In this document: piece by piece, positions 59,481 through 64,000 of the stretch | Layout: each line of letters starts with the position of its first letter | How positions within the stretch are numbered: position 1 is the first letter of the stretch | Assembly (NCBI GenBank): GCA_026874595.1 | Contig: CM049313.1 | Span: forward strand, 63,802,159-63,866,158 | DNA: 64,000 nt | Direction: 5' to 3' | Source: Sipunculus nudus | Lineage: Eukaryota > Annelida > Sipuncula > Golfingiida > Sipunculidae | Translations under genes and position numbers: made by a program | The notes under the pieces: generated by a model | The model's input: the letters and a program-made list of their open reading frames with translations, nothing else | What the model was told of the DNA's origin: nothing | Database searches by the model: none

Positions 59481-59929
59481 CAAAGTTCACATGTGGCCAA
59501 ATAAGTATGCTCGGTTTCGGAAAGAACGATTCTAGGGTCTCAGAGGAGTTCTGTGAAAAAAAGCGGCAAAAACTATTTTAGCGGATACAATTTGTAGATT
59601 CTGAAATAATTTCTGGTATACTTTTAAATCTGAATTTTAAAAAATTATTTGCTTTAAAAAATCTACCTTAACAGTTACCATGTAAAGTGAGTAAATATTT
59701 TTTATTTTGCTATTTTGACCAGGTGACTACACTATCTTCTATTTCTAAACTCCAATAACTAACGCAATATAGACCTTTTTCTGGCACGTACACAGAGAAC
59801 ATATTGAAAACCATAAAGGCCACATGTGAACAAATTAACACTGGTGGTTTTGATTGTAGGCAATCATAAAGTGTTGCTTTATTTGTATGTAAAAAAGGAG
59901 GTTTTTGCTTAAATTCTCTAATGATCAAC

Positions 59930-60085
59930 GTCGCAGTGACCTAATTTCGGGTTATGGTAGGGACATCCAACAGTATACCAAATATAGATTAGAACGTCCA
60001 AAGGTGTCAAAACGTGCTGGTCTAACAGACGAAAAGACGGAAGATGGACATTGACCTATTGCTATAACTCAGTTAACTTACTATA
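59930..60085 (+). repeat. Degraded GGCCCATGGGCC-family fragment
   Basis: GTGACCTAATTTCGGGTTAT, AGATTAGAACGTCCAAAGG, CAGACGAAAAGACGGAAGAT and TGCTATAACTCAGTTAACTT follow the 3' half of the better copies at 18.9, 30.7 and 46.0 kb. Confidence 0.5.
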
Positions 60086-60439
60086 GGAAGGTCACTAAAT
60101 TGCGTCCTGTTTAAATGTTTATATTTATCCAGAATTGCTTGCTGTCAGCTCCAGTGGTTTCTGTATAGATCTATATTTGGCGAGCCACAGAGGGTAAAGG
60201 TTTTAGTTAGATGTTGACTCTTTCATGTATCTTTGTGTTAATTTGTCTATACGGTGTCTTTCTATTTATCCTTAATCAATTCACTAATGTTCATAATGCA
60301 TAGAATCTTGCATGACTATATCTACATTTGCTTGATTATCATGTATTTTTAATTTGCCTGATCTACCTGGGCTTATTAACCAAAATGAAGAAGGCGATAA
60401 AGAAATGAGGGATCCTTCTCCTTCATCGTCAGTGTTATG

Positions 60440-60451
60440 AAGAGCTCTGTT

Positions 60452-60502
<51 letters not shown>

Positions 60503-60760
60503 ACAGACGGCCCTTTGCTATCATTAAAATTCACGCGTTGGCACGAGTCGGTTACCGGCAAGCCTGGGGTTTCCCCAATTTGAACACTGCTGTCTTTCGA
60601 TTGGTTTGCCTCTGAAGCAGAAAGAGAGAAGGTCAAGAACATGTATACTAATGCGTTCCGTGTTGCTCATTAATGTTATTTATTATAATAACTGTTTACA
60701 AGGCAGCAGGCAGGCGAAACGTGGCCTGGAACGCTTCCAAAATGCGAGGTGAGTCCTGAT
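60440..60760 (+). promoter_or_regulatory. Promoter-like block, copy A
   Basis: A (GT)n(GA)n tract is followed by AACAGACGGCCC, TTCGATTGGTTTG (CCAAT on the other strand), TTATTTATTATAATAACTG and ACGAAACGTGGCCTGGAACG-like sequence (GCGAAACGTGGCCTGGAACG), then GCGAG|GTGAGT, a strong splice donor at 60749. It is directly repeated at 63385-63690. It may be a duplicated promoter and first exon of a gene to the right. This is inference only. Confidence 0.4.
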
Positions 60761-61254
60761 GTTTTATTTGGATCTGAAACTTATTTAACAGCCGGGTATG
60801 ACAAACCCGGTTTTGGTATTGTCCAGAAAACATGAATATATTTTAGATCCTTGCTCACATGAAAAACTTAACGGTCTCTTGAAGTATAAACGAGGAATGA
60901 ATTGCACTGAGGCCTTTTTATAATGCGCATTGCATAAGATCCGGAAAACTTCTTGTTGAACATCTATCACGTTATTCATGAAGTATGAAAAGCACCTCTG
61001 ACACGGAATGACATTGTTTTGAAAAGCAGTGTTTGTAAAAGTTAAATTCTGCATATTGTAAGAGTACAGCACCTTATGATAAACTATTAAATCAGACTGT
61101 TAATAACGGTAATAAATTCCCGCTCCAGCTGGACCTTTAACGGACGCGATGCTTGTCTCTAGTATCTGAAGTATACATTGTCTGGCCGGAAGTGAGCGTC
61201 CGCTTCAATGTTACATTTTGAATACGGGATGACATGATGATCCCCAAAGTGTTA

Positions 61255-62728
61255 AGCCCCGTTCCCACTTTCACGAATTTGACGCCGAATCGCCACGAAC
61301 TTACATCATTAAAATTCGTAGAGACGTCGTGGGAGTGTCGTAGATGATGTCTTGAACATTCGGTAATGTTCGTAGCGAGGTCTTGAGCACTCAGAATTCG
61401 TGGCGCTATTTTTGAAATGTTCAAAAATTAAGCTTTGTCGAAACAAGTCGTAGCTAAGTCGTAACAGTTTCTTGGTAAGTCGTATGAGAGTCTTCATAAT
61501 TCTTGTAAATTCGTGATGTAAAACAATGTCACGAATGCTCACGAAGGACAATGACATCGACACGACTTCAACACGACTACAATACGACTAACACAAGAAC
61601 CTCTCAAGAGAGAGTCACGTTCATAACTTTCACGAATTTGGTGACGAATCATTAAGAACTGACATCATAATGTGACGGAAAATTTTATTTTCTTGGTGAT
61701 TTTTAACTTCTTACAAACCAATGAGGAATAAGGTTTAGAAGTAAGAACACTGTGTAGATTTGTAAATTTGTTTTAAAGAAGATTTGTATTGTGGTTATTG
61801 GTTCCAACAAAATTTGAACTAAAATGATTTGAAGAAGCTGAATCAAATTACGTTTCCTTTGTAATTTGTTACTTCTTGTAAACAAACAAGGAAGTTTTTG
61901 CAGTGAAAAAAACATGTAGTTTCGTAAATTTGTTTTAAAGAATTTTTTTATCGTAGATATTGGTTGACAAAATAAATTTGAACCAAAACAGTTTGAAGAA
62001 GCTGAATATATTATACAGTTTCGTCATACTTAAACATATGGTCAATATAATAAATTATGAATTTCTTATTTTACTATGGGAGAATAATCTGAGCCTAACA
62101 CAAATTGATATTAACAGAATCTTATATCACATTAAGATATTTTAACCAATATTTTGCGAATACAGATATTTTACATCCGATTAAGACGGTCGTCTACTTG
62201 GACTTAAAGAAGTTAACGTCGTATTTGCCACCACATAAATAAGTCGTAATTGTCTAATTACTCAAATCAAATAAGACATATATTATCAGTGTTTTAAACT
62301 GGATAACTTTTGTCAATTAAAATATCTGGAGAAGTTGAGTAAAGTGTTGTTATGGTGTCCTTTTACTAATATCGGCTTCTTTGTGACATTACAATAGCTA
62401 TATATCACATGTATAGCTATCTAACAATCCGTAGCAAAATTGAATGATCGTAGGAGTATCGTCCACAAGTCGCAGACCAATCGTGGAAATATCGTACCAG
62501 TATCGTAGACGTCGTCACGTAGCCGTGAACATTCTTAAAAGTGTCCTGTCATATCGTGCTGGCTTCGTGTCACTGTCGTAGCCAATCGTACTGGCATCGT
62601 ACTCCTTTCGTACAATATCGTGGTCGTGATGGAATTTTTATCACTCGACAGGCCGATTGGCCACAAATCGCCACGAATTCAACATCGTGGCGATTCGGCG
62701 TCAAATTCGTGAAAGTGGGAACGGGGCT
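61255..62728. mobile_element. PIF/Harbinger-like non-autonomous element, 1474 bp
   Basis: Perfect 44-bp terminal inverted repeats start AGCCCCGTTCCCACTTTCAC at both ends and are flanked by TTA (61252-61254 and 62729-62731). A 3-bp TWA duplication is characteristic of PIF/Harbinger. The interior has no transposase. It contains a diverged direct duplication of about 165 bp (61.68-61.85 and 61.85-62.01 kb, sharing TTTGTAAATTTGTTTTAAAG or a variant and TTTGAAGAAGCTGAAT) and many TCGTAG/TCGTG words. The intact ends suggest recent movement. Confidence 0.85.
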
Positions 62729-63384
62729 TTACCTCTTGGAAACTTTTAGGCTAACTATTACTCACCTGTGGTTTATCATACATTTGGTTTTAAATGATTG
62801 TTCCCACCTGTCTTTGCAATGAAATTAGAATGTTCTGGAGATCGTCTCCTTATTTAGTATATACACATAAGCGAATTTAGAGGGGGTTTCCAGACCATCC
62901 CCCCTTTTTTAATGGTTTCAGACCAAATTTTGTGGCCTGCTCCCCTTTTTTGGGTGGACCTGGGTACCTTTTTTCGGTTTTATCATTAGTCCTCCTGGTC
63001 ACAAATACCTCTGTGACATCATCACTACGAATCGTTAAATGTATATAATTTAAGATCGTCTGCGGTCGTCCCTAATATGTCGCAAGACTGTACATCAATT
63101 CAGTCGTATTTCTTTCTGAATAAATGACATGCCATCCAAAAATTAGTGAGCATTTTTTGCTGTAAGATAATCACAAAATTTGGTCTACTTACCTCTGAAA
63201 TAAATAAAGGTGTTTTTTTAGTGTATCGTATAAAAAAATTTTTCCGGAAAAAGCGGTTGACAGGGGTGGCTTTTGAAAGGTGCTAAGCTTCCAGCAAACT
63301 TATTAATGAAAAAAAAACAAGTGGCTAAAGAAGCCAAAGATCCTACCCCATTCACCGTTTAAATTACGATTTCTGTATCTTCAT

Positions 63385-63410
63385 CGAGTTTGGGTGTGTG
63401 TGTGTGTGTG

Positions 63411-63452
<42 letters not shown>

Positions 63453-63690
63453 AGACGGCCCGTGCATTCAGTAAAATTTACGCAATTGCATGCACGAGTC
63501 CGTCACGACCAGTCTTGGGTTTCCCCGTATGAAAATTGCTGTCTTACGATTGGTTGGCTTTGGCAGCAGAAAGATAGTATATAAACAAATAATGTTTTAC
63601 GTGTTGCCCATAAACTGTTATTTATTATAATAATAGTTTAAAGGGAGCAGTCAGACGAAACGTGGCCTGGAACGCTTTCAAATGTGAGAC
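63385..63690 (+). promoter_or_regulatory. Promoter-like block, copy B
   Basis: The same order as copy A: (GT)n(GA)n, ACAGACGGCCCGTGCATTCA, TTACGATTGGTTGGC, TGTTATTTATTATAATAATA and GACGAAACGTGGCCTGGAACG-like words, ending AATGTGAGACGA, where the donor is weaker. The two copies flank the Harbinger-like element. Confidence 0.4.
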
Positions 63691-63978
63691 GAATACTGTT
63701 GTTTATATGGATCGGAATCTTTCTCTCTCTATACATATATATATTAAGGATAAGAATCGGTTGTAAAATCATATAGATGACTGAAAGAAAACAACGATCG
63801 ATGATCGATTGTTAATCGATTATTTTATGAACTATTTAAATTACCATGAAATATGCTATAAAGAATCAAACCTAAAATATTGACCGAGTAAATTCAGTTG
63901 TTGACACTATCCTTGCACAAGATTAAGTTTAAATGCTGTTCTCTGTTTTGTGCCCCGTCTTTTATTATCTCTTACAGA

Positions 63979-64000
63979 ATAAGAATATTGTGTCGGAATA
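63979..64000 (+). other. Possible splice acceptor and start of an exon cut by the right edge
   Basis: TTTTATTATCTCTTACAG is a strong polypyrimidine tract and acceptor at the very end. The 22 bases after it are open in two of three frames. This is too short to support a product. Confidence 0.25.

Overview
This is animal nuclear DNA: AT-rich, with phase-consistent introns, many AT and GA microsatellites, frequent poly-G/poly-C tracts and several families of interspersed repeat. A repeat that begins AACAAGTGGCCCATGGGCC and ends near TCAGCTGAGCTAAAA occurs at least three times. As I recall, that family is common in bivalve genomes, so a bivalve mollusc is the best guess. This is inference and not proof. 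No bacterial genes, CRISPR arrays or rRNA genes are present, and I found no functional tRNA gene.

Two real genes point towards each other. (1) On the + strand, from the left edge to 13837, lie the last 20 exons of an atlastin-like dynamin-superfamily GTPase. The first exons, including the P-loop, are left of the window. The visible GTPase half carries the T-x-G switch, the D-N-Q-G motif and the atlastin-type R-D-W motif. It is followed by the usual atlastin three-helix middle domain. Where a normal atlastin would have a membrane hairpin, this protein has five more copies of the middle-domain module. Each copy is encoded by a 22-24 codon exon followed by a 69-98 codon exon, all phase 0. (2) On the - strand, 56047 down to 34838, lies a nine-exon gene for a secreted protein of 318 residues. 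It has a signal peptide and eight six-cysteine modules (consensus C-x5-C-x7-C-x5-C-x4-C-C), one module per phase 1-1 exon. It has a TATA box and initiator-like sequence, and a 96-bp tandem duplication carrying a CCAAT motif lies upstream. I do not recognise this module as a named family.

Between the two genes is the relic of a large tandem segmental duplication that covered both converging 3' ends. The order is: intact GTPase gene, orphan 3' end of the Cys-rich gene (17411-19102, frameshifted), orphan 3' end of the GTPase gene (25081-26847, broken, with a MITE in the exon), intact Cys-rich gene. Intergenic sequence is collinear between roughly 12.8-19.4 kb and 25.0-36.1 kb.

The rest is introns and intergenic DNA filled with repeats. 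These include tRNA-derived SINEs, a retroposon-like insert with a TTGG tail and a 14-bp target duplication, and a 1474-bp PIF/Harbinger-like element with 44-bp perfect inverted repeats and TTA duplications. There is also a pogo/Tigger-like element with another repeat nested in it, fold-back elements, small tandem arrays, and a duplicated promoter-like block at the right end. The right edge may enter another gene.
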